Positions 1 to 8,505 of a stretch of DNA of 64,000 bases are shown in pieces. How positions within the stretch are numbered: position 1 is the first letter of the stretch; the number at the start of each line of letters is the position of its first letter. The notes under the pieces were generated by a model. It saw only the letters and a list, made by a program, of their open reading frames with translations, was not told the DNA's origin and searched no databases. The translations under genes were made by a program, and so were the position numbers. Origin of the DNA: Planctomycetota bacterium (GTDB taxonomy: Bacteria > Planctomycetota > Planctomycetia > Pirellulales > Lacipirellulaceae); contig JAJDED010000061.1 of assembly GCA_029259915.1 (NCBI GenBank), positions 1-64,000 of the forward strand, in the 5' to 3' direction.

Positions 1-2
1 AG

Positions 3-101
3 AAAAAGTGGCGCGTGCTGAATGGTTCTTCCCTATTGCCCGACGTTATTCAAGGAATCCAATTCATCGACGGAATAAAAACAACCAAGGATGCCGCCTG
101 A
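3..101 (+). pseudogene. Transposase C-terminus (partial, mutator/IS256-like)
   Basis: An open frame enters from the left edge and ends at a TGA at 99-101. Its last 32 codons read KKWRVLNGSSLLPD followed by VIQGIQFIDGIK. Mutator (IS256-type) transposases commonly end with a W-R-x-L-x-G ... V-I-x-G-x-x-F-x-D-G stretch, so this is probably the tail of such a transposase. Only the end is visible, so whether the gene is intact cannot be judged. It lies directly before other insertion-element debris. The family assignment is from memory of the motif, not from a search. Confidence 0.5.
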
Positions 102-114
102 TTCTCAAATATTC

Positions 115-549
115 TCATCCACAGGTTCTTGCAATATCTCCGAAGTAGAACGTTGGTTGTCCAGAAACATACTCATACAGATTATCTGATCCACCCTCAT
201 ACCCAATCGGATCGCGATTCAGCCACCGCCCCAGCGCTGCATAATAAAACCGATTGCGATTCAACTGCAAGCCGGTCTCCGGATCAAGCCTTCTGCCAGT
301 GTAGCAGTATTCATTATCAATGTCGCTCACACCGTCGGCGTCGGCGGAATAATCAGCATCCAATACGGCCACCTCCCCGTACGGGGTATAGCTGTAGCGC
401 TCCACCACAGTGCCAGTGTCGTCCGCCACCGCGGTCACGTTGAAATTCGCATCGTGCAAGTACACATGCGCAGCAGTATCTGTCATCCGTACCGCTACCG
501 CGTCAACATAATATGGATGATAACTATACATCACGTCGGCAGTCTCATT
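115..549 (-). pseudogene. RHS-repeat core fragment (truncated at both ends)
   Basis: The frame encodes the conserved RHS/YD-repeat associated core: YYVDAVAVRMTD, then DDTGTVVERYSYTPYGEV, then YTGRRLDPETGLQLNRNRFY and GRWLNRDPIGYEGG. In intact RHS proteins this core closes the beta-cage of a large secreted or toxin-delivering polypeptide and is followed by a variable tip. Here only about 140 codons remain. The frame loses RHS character near 550, where an IS3-like end begins. After the DPIGYEGG motif the tail (LYEYVSGQPTFYFGD) departs from the usual pattern and stops. The nominal GTG start at 534 is an accident of truncation. It is a relic of a larger RHS gene. Confidence 0.7.
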
Positions 550-550
550 G

Positions 551-644
551 AGGTGGACCCCAAAAACTGGACAGCCCTATAAGGTGTAGAATACTCCCTT
601 TGGGAGTCCACCAGGAGGTCCAGGATATGGCACGGAAGCGGCCC
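551..644 (+). mobile_element. IS3-like left end fragment
   Basis: Starting near 551 the sequence reads GTGGACCCCAAAAACTGGAC, which resembles the terminal inverted repeat of many IS3-group elements. A ribosome-binding AGGAGGTC (615-622) is followed by an ATG at 627 that opens MARKRPK, the usual start of an IS3-type OrfA. After seven codons the frame runs into the hairpin element at 645. About 95 bp of left end therefore survive, and the insertion cut the RHS fragment. The family call rests on pattern recognition only. Confidence 0.4.
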
Positions 645-705
645 AAAAAAGGGGTCGGGTGTCTTTTTATGGGCCTGGACAAATCAAAGACTCCCGACCC
701 CTTTT
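645..705. repeat. Mobile palindromic hairpin (REP/MITE-like)
   Basis: Two 20-bp arms, 645-666 and 686-705, are inverted copies of AAAAGGGGTCGGGAGTCTTT with one internal mismatch, separated by a 19-base loop. Palindromes built on AAAAGGGGTC...CTTT are typical of REP sequences moved by Y1-type (RAYT) transposases. The element sits inside the IS3-like start and inside the 3' end of the next gene, so it is younger than both. No transposase is present in the window. Confidence 0.55.
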
Positions 706-2010
706 CTCCGCCAGCAGTAATACGCAACAGAGCAAGGCCGCAGAAGATGGTTCAGGCACTGCTGCCAAGATTGCTGAGAGGGCTGCGACGTTGCCGTAGT
801 TCGTCTGCCAATCGGCAAGATCCGATTGGCTTAGCGAGTTGGGTGACCCGCCTTGTTGCCAAATTAGGAAGTCGTTCCCGTCCACGTCGCCATCGAAGTC
901 GAAGTCTCCCGGGGGAGTGTAGGAGAAATCGGTTACAACCACTTCGATCGGACCTGCTCCGGCGGGTGCGGATTGATTCAACCAAAGATTAAATCGAAAG
1001 TTTTCGCGACCTGGTTCCGGAACAATGTGCCCCGAACCGTCTTCGGTATAGACGAAATGGTCGATAACCGCTCCCGGAGGAAAGGAGCCTGGTTGGTGAT
1101 TTCCTAGTAATGTATAGAACTCGATGCGCCCTGGGGACCATGTGAAAAACCGTGTGAGAGAGGCGTCGGCACTCAAGTCGGGTAGCGCGATTCTATGCAA
1201 ATTGCCAGGAACACTAAAAGGTTGCACCACGGCTTGCGAGGAGGTGGGATCTCCCGGATTTCCCCAACGCGAATCCTCGAAGTCGATTTCGCGGTTGGGC
1301 CAGGTTGGAATTCTATCGTCATCGCCAAAGACGTCCCAGGTGAATGCACCGAACGTGGTATTTGCGTCCAGAATGTCCTGGCGACTGTTTGTTTGGAACA
1401 TATACGTGCCATAGCCGAGATTCTCGGTGAGAACAACCTCCGTGCTAAACCACTGGCCGTCATGGTTTTGGATCGTTAGGTGTAGGCCATCCTGATCGAC
1501 CCAGACATCGTTAGAATTTGCGGAGAAAAAATTACCCCCAGGCCCTAAGGGCGCAGGCGCCTCTTTCACTCCCCAATTGCGGCCTGCGAATGCTAAGTTG
1601 GTTCCATATCTTTGTTGGTGAGTCGAAGAAATCGAACTGCTGCCCAGATCGAGCGTGTTGGCACTTTGCATTTGCGGTGGCGTCGTTCCAGTCGGCACCA
1701 CAGAGACGGCATACGTCGAGGCAAATTCGTCGATTCCACCCGTACCGATGTTCACGGAGAAGGTGCCATCGGGGTTAATCGGCACCGTCGGCATACCTAA
1801 GCTTGGTTTTGTCCACCACCCGCCACCGTCAATGTGTAGGTACGCTGCTACTTCATGGGTTGAGAAATCCACCCCCGATACCGAGCCAACAATTTGCCCG
1901 GCAGCTCCGGCTGGCGGCAGGCCGTTAATCTCGATTGTTTGCGCAGAAGCAGTACTTGTCGCACAAAGCCCTATTGCCGCAAAAGAGAAGAATGTGATTC
2001 TCTTCAACAT
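667..2010 (-). CDS. Secreted GH16-fold protein with dockerin-like repeat and PEP-CTERM tag
   Basis: 447 residues with a signal peptide (about 1-24, ending ASA-Q). Residues 25-110 look like an extracellular Ig-like module. Residues 125-365 resemble a concanavalin-like GH16 fold, with an EIDFED segment at 241-246 matching the E-I-D-x-E region of GH16; whether it is catalytic is uncertain because the second Glu is displaced. Residues 368-386 hold a Ca-binding dockerin-like repeat (GDFDFDGDVDGNDFLIW). From about 418 a PEP-CTERM segment follows (VPEPSS, hydrophobic stretch, basic end). The last dozen codons (KRGRESLICPGP) are supplied by the palindromic hairpin at 645-705, so the native C-terminus has been replaced. 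Probably a surface carbohydrate-active protein. Confidence 0.75.
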   Translation of the reverse strand: MLKRITFFSFAAIGLCATSTASAQTIEINGLPPAGAAGQIVGSVSGVDFSTHEVAAYLHIDGGGWWTKPSLGMPTVPINPDGTFSVNIGTGGIDEFASTYAVSVVPTGTTPPQMQSANTLDLGSSSISSTHQQRYGTNLAFAGRNWGVKEAPAPLGPGGNFFSANSNDVWVDQDGLHLTIQNHDGQWFSTEVVLTENLGYGTYMFQTNSRQDILDANTTFGAFTWDVFGDDDRIPTWPNREIDFEDSRWGNPGDPTSSQAVVQPFSVPGNLHRIALPDLSADASLTRFFTWSPGRIEFYTLLGNHQPGSFPPGAVIDHFVYTEDGSGHIVPEPGRENFRFNLWLNQSAPAGAGPIEVVVTDFSYTPPGDFDFDGDVDGNDFLIWQQGGSPNSLSQSDLADWQTNYGNVAALSAILAAVPEPSSAALLCCVLLLAEKRGRESLICPGP

Positions 2011-2147
2011 TTCTTCTATCCAGTCTTGCCCCTCAGCATCTAATCGAGATCGGTAAAGGACACCTTCATGCTTGCGAACCGTGGCAGATCACAAGAACAT
2101 TATACTCTTTGGCCGATGGCCGAGGGGATCGGAGTTTCCGAATGTGG

Positions 2148-2789
2148 CTAATCAGAATCGCCTTGCGGGATAACCTCGTCGCGTCCTTTGCCTATAATAT
2201 AGGCAGCCAGCGCTGCAAGACACATCCAAAGTGTATTCCATTCGGAAAAAGTATTTTTGAACTTCAGCCGCGAAATGGCGAGTGGCTCAACTTGTGTCGG
2301 CTTCTTCACAACCGGAGGAGCTTGCGGCAAGGCGACATCAACATCTTCCGCAGTGTCTTCCAGTGTACTCTCCGTTGCCTCGGGTTCAGATGCGACAGCA
2401 ACCTCTGAATCCTTGGGAACATCCGATTCTGCAGGAGGAGCTTGGTGCGGGGCGACTTCCGAATCTTCCGTAGTGATTACCGGCGCATCGGTTGTCTCAG
2501 GTTCAGGCGTGAGAAAAACCACCTTGGCATTTACAGCGTTTGCTTCCATCACTTTCACGTAGACTTGTCGCCCACCAACTATCGCCGCAAGAGCCAAAAC
2601 AACCGACAGGGCCCCCCGTGCAAAACTACCACCGGAGCCGGGACCTGCTGCGCGGTGGACGCAATACCCTGTGACGACTCCCACAACGCAAGACAGCCAA
2701 CCCAAATCCATCTGAGTGGTATACTCCAGCCCCAACCAGACCGCCGCCGCTATAGCGGCTCCGATGACTCCACTTAGAAATACACTCAT
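2148..2789 (-). CDS. Membrane protein with acidic Pro/Ala-rich linker, unknown function
   Basis: 213 residues if the ATG at 2789 is used. That start is preferred because the upstream 59 codons of the open frame overlap the preceding glucanase gene and do not look like protein. Two or three hydrophobic segments lie in residues 1-80. A long Glu/Pro/Ala/Thr-rich stretch follows (about 95-170, with repeated APP and SEV units), then a last hydrophobic segment (NTLWMCLAALAAYIIG) near the C-terminus. The start lies 20 bp after the GH16 gene on the same strand, so the two may be co-transcribed. No family is recognised; the layout suggests an inner-membrane protein with a flexible periplasmic spacer. 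Confidence 0.6.
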   Translation of the reverse strand: MSVFLSGVIGAAIAAAVWLGLEYTTQMDLGWLSCVVGVVTGYCVHRAAGPGSGGSFARGALSVVLALAAIVGGRQVYVKVMEANAVNAKVVFLTPEPETTDAPVITTEDSEVAPHQAPPAESDVPKDSEVAVASEPEATESTLEDTAEDVDVALPQAPPVVKKPTQVEPLAISRLKFKNTFSEWNTLWMCLAALAAYIIGKGRDEVIPQGDSD

Positions 2790-2808
2790 GGCAATAGGTT
2801 CCAATTGT

Positions 2809-4434
2809 TCAAGACTGAATGTTCGTAACGTCGGTAAGGTGTTTTCCGCCCACGATGCGAGGTTTTCGCAGAGCCAAAATGCTGCCACATGAGCAGAGCA
2901 GTAGAAATATCGTTGACGGCTCAGGGACAGCTGCGGACGAAGCGGCAAGTGGTGCTGTCGTGCCATAGTTGGCTTCCCAATCTGCTAGTAAGCCGACGCT
3001 GTTATCACGCTGCCAGGTGAGAAAATCTGCTCCATCCACATCGTTGTCGAAATCGAAGTCACCGTCAGTGATTGGCTCGAGGAAGAGACCGGCTGAGTCG
3101 ATCCAGATCGCGCCATTGTCGGAGCCGGGTTGTTGGAAGACGAACGACAGGCGGGCTTCGACGGAATTTTGCGGAGCGGTGGCTGAAAGCGTGTGATCGA
3201 ACCAGATGTCCTCTGCGGTCGACCCGTCATGGATGAGTTGCGACACCTCGCCCAAGAAATCACCCGACCCAACCGCAGCGCCAAAGACACTGTAGAACTC
3301 GATCTTCATCGTCACGTCGTTGCTCTTACCAAAGAGCGTATCCCACGACGGGGTGATGGTGCTTGCCTCGGCTCGCAGCAAATCGCCCTCGGAAATAGCC
3401 ACGCCCTGCGAGGCACCCGAGAGGTTACCTGGGCCGTTAAACTGTCCGAAGATCTTCAGGGCGTGCGTACCGTCGTTCGCCAGACTGTTGTCCTCCGAGA
3501 CGTTGGGAACAGTGTTTCCGAAAACGCTCCAATCATTCAGCGACCCCCCAACGTCGTCGAACCCCGGGTTGCTAAGTAGGTTGATGCCAGGATCGGGGGG
3601 AGTAACCTCCCGCTGCCAATAGCGGACATAGTCTACTAACATCGTCTGTGGAAACACGGTGGTGCCATCGGGGTCGCCACCAAAATTACCGCCGACAGCC
3701 AGGTTGACTATGATATTCTTGGCCGTCTCGAAGATAGGTCGGTTAGCATTTTCGGTAACTGTGTGATAAAGATTACCATCGACGTAATAACGGATGATTG
3801 TTTCATCCCATTCGGCGGTGTACGTGTGAAAGCTGTTGTGGAAATTGACCGGCTGGCCGCCTTCGGTAGCGGTGTACTCGGCAAAGACGAACTGATGTTG
3901 GCCGCAGCAAGGTCCCGGGTTGGTTTGCCAATGGTAAGCGCTGGAGACCAAGTTTGGCTGGCTGCCGCGATTTTCCAATATGTCGATCTCACCTCCCTGC
4001 GGCCAGGGTATGTGATTGGCATTCAGCCAGAAGGCCGGCCACATCCCTTGCGAGGTCGGCAGATCGACCCGCGCTTCGAACCGACCGGGACCAAACAAGT
4101 TATTGGAAGTAATGAGCCCAGATTGATAGGCCTTGCCTTGAAGAGGCACGTCGATGGCCGTGAGTTGCAAATTGCCGCCCGAGATGGTGACTTGATTGGG
4201 ATGGTAGTATTGTTTTTCGTTGTTAAAGCTGTCCTTTCGATCGAGCGCTGTCCAGTTCGAAGTATTGAGCGAGGTGCCGTCGAATTCATCGTTCCAAACT
4301 AAGTCCCAACCGGGAACAACAGGAACCTGAGCTGAACCCAGATTCGCACAACATACTATGCCCGGCAGCGCCAGCAGAAAACTGATCAGGTTGCAACGAC
4401 CACGCGTGCGGCAATTCGAATGCGATCTGAACAT
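2809..4434 (-). CDS. GH16 endo-beta-glucanase (laminarinase-like), dockerin-like and PEP-CTERM
   Basis: 541 residues. A long signal peptide ends near residue 36. The GH16 catalytic module spans about 42-278, starting WDLVWNDEFDG and containing the active-site motif GEIDILE at 148-154 (nucleophile Glu149, acid/base Glu154 by family convention). WPAFWLN and the closing MLVDYVRYWQ are also typical of bacterial laminarinases. A CBM-like beta-sandwich (about 283-452, NLLSNPGFDDVGG...) follows, then one dockerin-like repeat (DFDFDNDVDGADFLTWQR) and a PEP-CTERM segment (VPEPSTIF). Expected to cut beta-1,3- or mixed-linkage glucans outside the cell. The GH17 and phosphorylase genes further along support laminarin as substrate. 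Start ATG at 4434 has a GAGAG box just upstream. Confidence 0.88.
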   Translation of the reverse strand: MFRSHSNCRTRGRCNLISFLLALPGIVCCANLGSAQVPVVPGWDLVWNDEFDGTSLNTSNWTALDRKDSFNNEKQYYHPNQVTISGGNLQLTAIDVPLQGKAYQSGLITSNNLFGPGRFEARVDLPTSQGMWPAFWLNANHIPWPQGGEIDILENRGSQPNLVSSAYHWQTNPGPCCGQHQFVFAEYTATEGGQPVNFHNSFHTYTAEWDETIIRYYVDGNLYHTVTENANRPIFETAKNIIVNLAVGGNFGGDPDGTTVFPQTMLVDYVRYWQREVTPPDPGINLLSNPGFDDVGGSLNDWSVFGNTVPNVSEDNSLANDGTHALKIFGQFNGPGNLSGASQGVAISEGDLLRAEASTITPSWDTLFGKSNDVTMKIEFYSVFGAAVGSGDFLGEVSQLIHDGSTAEDIWFDHTLSATAPQNSVEARLSFVFQQPGSDNGAIWIDSAGLFLEPITDGDFDFDNDVDGADFLTWQRDNSVGLLADWEANYGTTAPLAASSAAVPEPSTIFLLLCSCGSILALRKPRIVGGKHLTDVTNIQS

Positions 4435-4535
4435 GACGCTCTCATTCTCCGATATTTCCTATCTGGATGCACCTAGAGCAACTCCAGGCGCAAAATCTAG
4501 TCCGAGCAGACACCCAAACCCCACAATAACGTGAA

Positions 4536-5015
4536 CTAGCGACGTCCGCGCTTTGATTTGTTATCTGCCTCTAGCCCTTCTGACGACAGTTCGATGTTGA
4601 TGGTATTACTACCCTTCTCAACGTTAAACTGTAATCCGGAAGTCTTGGCGATGGCATAGTGCCTGGGTGTGATGTAGGGCCCTGGCATAGGGGGACCCCC
4701 GTTGGGATCCTCGGCACCTGGTTCACGCGAGGCAACAGTTACCAAGTAGTCTCCCACTTCAAGACCTTTCTCTCGATTGGTTTTGAGTGTGTAACTTCCA
4801 TCACTTTGGATGATCCCCGCTGCACGCATGCCGCCACCAGTCGGTGCGAAACCAACTGTCCCACGCTCCAAAGGTCCGCCATCCAGCGTCACTACGCCAG
4901 AAACTGACGCGGGCTTACCACCGCAGCCGACTAGAAATAGGAGCGTAAGCAATGTGCTCAGCTTGACTAGACCAAAACTAGAATTCCGTTCAAATTGCAT
5001 GCGTGTGAAACTCAT
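4536..5015 (-). CDS. Small lipoprotein with carboxypeptidase-regulatory-like (Ig) fold
   Basis: 159 residues from the ATG at 5015, chosen because GGAGG lies 9 bases upstream; an in-frame start at 5069 has no such site. A lipoprotein signal (LLFLVGC-GG) gives a lipid-modified Cys. The mature part begins PASVSGVVTLDGGPLERGTV, the signature of a widespread planctomycete lipoprotein family with a transthyretin-like fold, often encoded beside DUF1559 genes, as here. The C-terminus is basic (KSKRGRR). The function of the family is not established. Probably envelope-located. Confidence 0.8.
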   Translation of the reverse strand: MSFTRMQFERNSSFGLVKLSTLLTLLFLVGCGGKPASVSGVVTLDGGPLERGTVGFAPTGGGMRAAGIIQSDGSYTLKTNREKGLEVGDYLVTVASREPGAEDPNGGPPMPGPYITPRHYAIAKTSGLQFNVEKGSNTINIELSSEGLEADNKSKRGRR

Positions 5016-5108
5016 GAACTGTTGTCCTCCACTTTCTTGCCCGAAAAGGTGCCCTGATTCCGGCTTCACATACCGGTAAGCCTAGTGCTGGATTATGACA
5101 CCCCTCGG

Positions 5109-6173
5109 TTAGAAGTCGAGTCCTGCCACCTCTCCGCCATCCCTTGTTGAAAGGGCCCGGTAAATGTCGTGGTCGATGCCTTCGTTGAGGACCTGTACGG
5201 AAGCGTCAGCCATTGCGAATTGAACGACACCGGGATGAAGACTACGAAACCCTCGGACGTCGTACCAGTCTATTTTGACGTTCTCAAGATTGGGCATGAA
5301 ATAGTTCAATTGCATGTTGCAGCTGGCCCAATCGCCGTCGGAGAAGTAAGCCATACTGTGCAGATCTTGCTCGACAACCGATTCGCCAATCATCAGCGTG
5401 TTGCTCAAACCATCGGAAATTTGCCTAAAATTGATGGGATCGTAGTAGCCAAACTTCCAGAAAAGCCCGTTGCAGCCGAGGCTCTCAAAACGATCAGGGA
5501 TTGAGCCCCAATCCTCGTTACTCCACAAACCGCCTGCATCAAAAGCCTTTCCCACAGCCGTATCGCCCGCCACGCCTTTATAACTCGTCACAGCAACAGT
5601 TGCGCCCGTCCACCACCACATGTCGTCTCTTGGAACTGCTGAGGGATCGGATGGACATGTTAGTACAGACAACTGGTTATCCATAAACTCACGGACATCC
5701 ATCCGTCCCATGCCACTTCCGTTGTTTGCCCTAGCCAAAAAATCCATAATTTTTTTACTCGGATCGTCGAAGCCTAGCTTCATGCCGTCGTACATCGCTT
5801 GCTGCTCAAGCTGCGGCAAGATGTCGACAATCCACCCCTTGCCATTTCTGTTTCTTCCGCTCACATACTTCGAAGGTGAAGCTGGATCTTTACTACCGTC
5901 AGCCTGTAAATAATATTCTCCGCCGAAATTCGTGGACCAGTTGATGTCGAAGGGTAGATGTCTTTTGACATCGTGGTAATTGACGACGGCCAGGGCCACA
6001 TTCTTCATGTTGTTGCTGCATTGAATGCGCCTTGCCGCTTCGCGCGCGGCTTGCACGGCAGGCAGCAAAAGGGCTACCAGGACGCCGATGATGGCAATAA
6101 CCACCAGCAGTTCCACCAAAGTGAACGCGCTGAAAAGTTTTCGCCGTCGAGGAAGATTTCGCGATTCCTGCAT
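5109..6173 (-). CDS. DUF1559 protein with type II prepilin-like N-terminus
   Basis: 354 residues from the ATG at 6173, which has GGAG nine bases upstream; the frame could extend to 6248 but without a ribosome site. A short basic leader is followed by the prepilin segment F-TLVELLVVIAIIGVLVALLLPA, cut by prepilin peptidase before FTLVE. The DUF1559 body starts at VQAAREAARRIQCSNN and closes with the typical H-P-G-x-V-x-F-x-x-x-D-x-S-V (HPGVVQFAMADASV). Planctomycetes encode dozens to hundreds of these pseudopilin-like proteins of unknown role. The adjacent lipoprotein gene (4536-5015) is its usual companion. An intergenic gap of 93 bp between them allows co-transcription. Confidence 0.92.
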   Translation of the reverse strand: MQESRNLPRRRKLFSAFTLVELLVVIAIIGVLVALLLPAVQAAREAARRIQCSNNMKNVALAVVNYHDVKRHLPFDINWSTNFGGEYYLQADGSKDPASPSKYVSGRNRNGKGWIVDILPQLEQQAMYDGMKLGFDDPSKKIMDFLARANNGSGMGRMDVREFMDNQLSVLTCPSDPSAVPRDDMWWWTGATVAVTSYKGVAGDTAVGKAFDAGGLWSNEDWGSIPDRFESLGCNGLFWKFGYYDPINFRQISDGLSNTLMIGESVVEQDLHSMAYFSDGDWASCNMQLNYFMPNLENVKIDWYDVRGFRSLHPGVVQFAMADASVQVLNEGIDHDIYRALSTRDGGEVAGLDF

Positions 6174-6327
6174 TGGTAAAACTCCATGTTTTACGCCAGA
6201 TCTAAAGGCGTTGAGTACTTTTTTTGTGGCCAACTTTATTGCGAACAAAAGGGTAGAAAAAGATAGAAGGCAGCAAAGCCAGCGGACGGGAAATTCGCGG
6301 CTTTGCTGCTCTCTCAGGATCCAACAA

Positions 6328-7608
6328 CTAACGAATTTGCCTTCTCCTCTTCAAACAAACGAGCCCAATCAGTACCAACATCGCCGAGGAGGGTTCCGGT
6401 ACGTTGGTGACGGCGGCCGTTAGAGGAGTGGCGTACTGCGTCTGCCAAAAGCCCAGATCAGTAGCGTTAACAGCTCCGTCGAAGTTGGCATCGCCTTGGG
6501 TGGTCGCAGCACCGCTTAAAATCCCATTTCCACGTTGCCAAGCAAGGAAGTCGTCGCCATCGACGTCGCCATCGTTGTCGAAGTCGGCGGTGGGTACTTC
6601 ACTAAAAATCGGGTCGGGGTTGGTACCACCGGCCCCGGTTGTGATTGGGTTTGCATCAGCAGTCGCCTGATTGGCGAACACTTCGACCAATGCGTTATCA
6701 ATCCACAGGCTGCCTGAAGCAGCTCCACCGGCAAATTCGCCCCAGAACATAACGCTCCGAATCTCTTCAATATCGGCGACAGTATACACGTCGTCATCGA
6801 TGCCAAACCAAGCCGAATCGTCCACTGCGTACTCGACTTCAATCAAAGTCCACGCGGTATCGGTGATCGTGCGGATGCGTCCTTCCCCAGCGGCTGCGGC
6901 GTCGATAACCGAGCCGTTTCCATCGAGGTCAATCCAGATGCCTGCACCCCCATGCTGGTCAGTATCGAATACCTTATCAGCGAAAGTAGGCTGAAGACCG
7001 CCGGCGGTGTCCTGAAAAGTGCTGAGCCCTTCTTTCCAAAACTCAAACTTGAACACTGGCTCGATTTGGGGGGCACCTACGAAATTATTATTGGGATCTT
7101 CGCGAACCCACATCGAATATCGAATGACGTTGCCGTTATTCAAACCCACCCTTGGGTTGGGCGCACCCGTTACAGGACTTGGTGGGGTCGGGTTTGCTGG
7201 AGGAATGACGTTTCCGATACCCGCCCATAAGGAATGGGGAGCGGTCGCGTTATTCACGTCAGGATTCGACGTGTCGTTGGGTAGAATGAGTGTGTCGAAA
7301 GTCTCGGTATACCCATTTTCGCCATTGGAAAGTGGTATCGAAAGGCCAGCTCCGCCGTTGGTACCAAATTTGGTCTGTACTATGATGTCGTTGCCGTGAA
7401 AGGTGGCGATATCGTCTTGGCCAAAGCCGGCATCAAAAGCAAAAGCATCGCTTAAGCCGAACCCCAAGCCATCTGCGTTAATATCGGTATCGAGAGGGTT
7501 GACGGTCGCTGCGAGGCCGGTCGCTGGAAGCAACACTAATGCACCGCCAACTAGAGCGGCAGTCAGCAGATACTGAATCTGCCTTCGAATAGAAAGAATT
7601 CGAAACAT
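6328..7608 (-). CDS. Secreted dockerin-like/PEP-CTERM protein, unknown function
   Basis: 426 residues with a signal peptide (about 1-34, ending GLAA). GAGGAG lies upstream of the ATG at 7608. The body (35-330) is a beta-rich secreted domain with no recognised catalytic motif; it has a WTLIEVEYAVDD segment and repeated W-I-D pieces like those of jelly-roll carbohydrate-binding modules. Residues about 340-400 hold two calcium-binding dockerin-like repeats (DFDNDGDVDGDDFLAWQR and GDANFDGAVNATDLGFWQ), followed by the PEP-CTERM segment (VPEPSSAMLVLIG...KRRRQIR). Likely exported, sorted by an exosortase not in this window, and part of the polysaccharide locus. Confidence 0.75.
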   Translation of the reverse strand: MFRILSIRRQIQYLLTAALVGGALVLLPATGLAATVNPLDTDINADGLGFGLSDAFAFDAGFGQDDIATFHGNDIIVQTKFGTNGGAGLSIPLSNGENGYTETFDTLILPNDTSNPDVNNATAPHSLWAGIGNVIPPANPTPPSPVTGAPNPRVGLNNGNVIRYSMWVREDPNNNFVGAPQIEPVFKFEFWKEGLSTFQDTAGGLQPTFADKVFDTDQHGGAGIWIDLDGNGSVIDAAAAGEGRIRTITDTAWTLIEVEYAVDDSAWFGIDDDVYTVADIEEIRSVMFWGEFAGGAASGSLWIDNALVEVFANQATADANPITTGAGGTNPDPIFSEVPTADFDNDGDVDGDDFLAWQRGNGILSGAATTQGDANFDGAVNATDLGFWQTQYATPLTAAVTNVPEPSSAMLVLIGLVCLKRRRQIR

Positions 7609-7780
7609 GTCTATATTCTCCTCAGATCAGATTGATCAGTTTTTAGGATAAACGGGGCTTAGTGGGGGTACGAAGGGAAGTTCAGATTCCAGCGTTTTAT
7701 ACAATCCGCCCGTGGTCTAGAGTGGTTAGCTCTAAACTGTGCCAGCAAATAAACGGCCACGTCCGTGCAGATGCCGCACG

Positions 7781-7809
7781 GTTTGCCCGCCCTGTGCGGG
7801 CGGGCAAAC
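7781..7809 (-). terminator. GC-rich hairpin downstream of the 7840-8505 gene
   Basis: GTTTGCCCGCC (7781-7791) and its inverted copy (7799-7809) form an 11-bp stem with a short loop, 31 bp past the stop codon of the upstream minus-strand gene. No run of T follows on the minus strand, so it is either a weak or factor-assisted terminator or a dispersed palindrome. Confidence 0.45.
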
Positions 7810-7839
7810 CCGGCAACTAATAACCATTTACTATTACTA

Positions 7840-8505
7840 CTATTTGCGTCGTCGCATCGAAGCAATCGCCAAGCCAGCCAATCCCATGAGGGCAATCGAG
7901 GCAGGCTCAGGAATGGCAACAAGCGACGCATCGTCAAGGAATACCGTGCCGCTGCTAGATACTCCACCGTCAGGCTCTCCGCCAAACGTTTGAATGGCAT
8001 AGACCAACCTTGCGGCGGTAGTACCGGCAGGAGCTATACCACCGACTGATAGCAGTGAGTAAGCGTTCGTCGGAATCACACCGTCATTAGTGACCCGAGA
8101 TACCTCGCCACCGCCTGCGTCGTGCCACTCGATCCGAAACTCAGTGGCTACGCCGAGCGTCCCTAAATCAGGAGTCTTGTGCCACATGCTTCCATCGACC
8201 TGCTGGCCAGGAGCAGCAGCAATGTCCTGAAACACACCTGCGAACGAGTTGTCATCGCCAAGAATACTTAGGTCCGAGTGACCCGTGCCGTTATTCGGCA
8301 TCACCGTGCTGTGGCTCGACGAAGCGAGAGCACTGCCAGCAAAACCTTCCCAAAACCCGATGAACGGTGCGCCGTCAAACGTGTATTTGGCGGGGTCTTC
8401 AAATCCCGGGTCAGTTAGTGAGTTCGCCGAAGCTAGCGAACTGCTCAATGCGATGGATGCCATCGCCACCGCAACCAAACTAAACTTGAGGCACTTCATG
8501 AGCAT
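7840..8505 (-). CDS. Secreted PEP-CTERM protein with CBM-like domain
   Basis: 221 residues. GGAGGG precedes two possible ATGs three codons apart (8505 or 8499). A signal peptide ends near residue 27 (SLASA-N). The body starts SLTDPGFEDP, the usual opening of a carbohydrate-binding-like beta-sandwich found in many PEP-CTERM proteins, and ends with FLDDASLVA. The C-terminal sorting tag reads IPEPASIALMGLAGLAIASMRRRK. There is no dockerin repeat. It is the most upstream gene of the minus-strand block that runs to 667 and faces a 0.9-kb intergenic region carrying a possible regulator site at 8721. The biochemical role is unknown. Confidence 0.75.
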   Translation of the reverse strand: MLMKCLKFSLVAVAMASIALSSSLASANSLTDPGFEDPAKYTFDGAPFIGFWEGFAGSALASSSHSTVMPNNGTGHSDLSILGDDNSFAGVFQDIAAAPGQQVDGSMWHKTPDLGTLGVATEFRIEWHDAGGGEVSRVTNDGVIPTNAYSLLSVGGIAPAGTTAARLVYAIQTFGGEPDGGVSSSGTVFLDDASLVAIPEPASIALMGLAGLAIASMRRRK

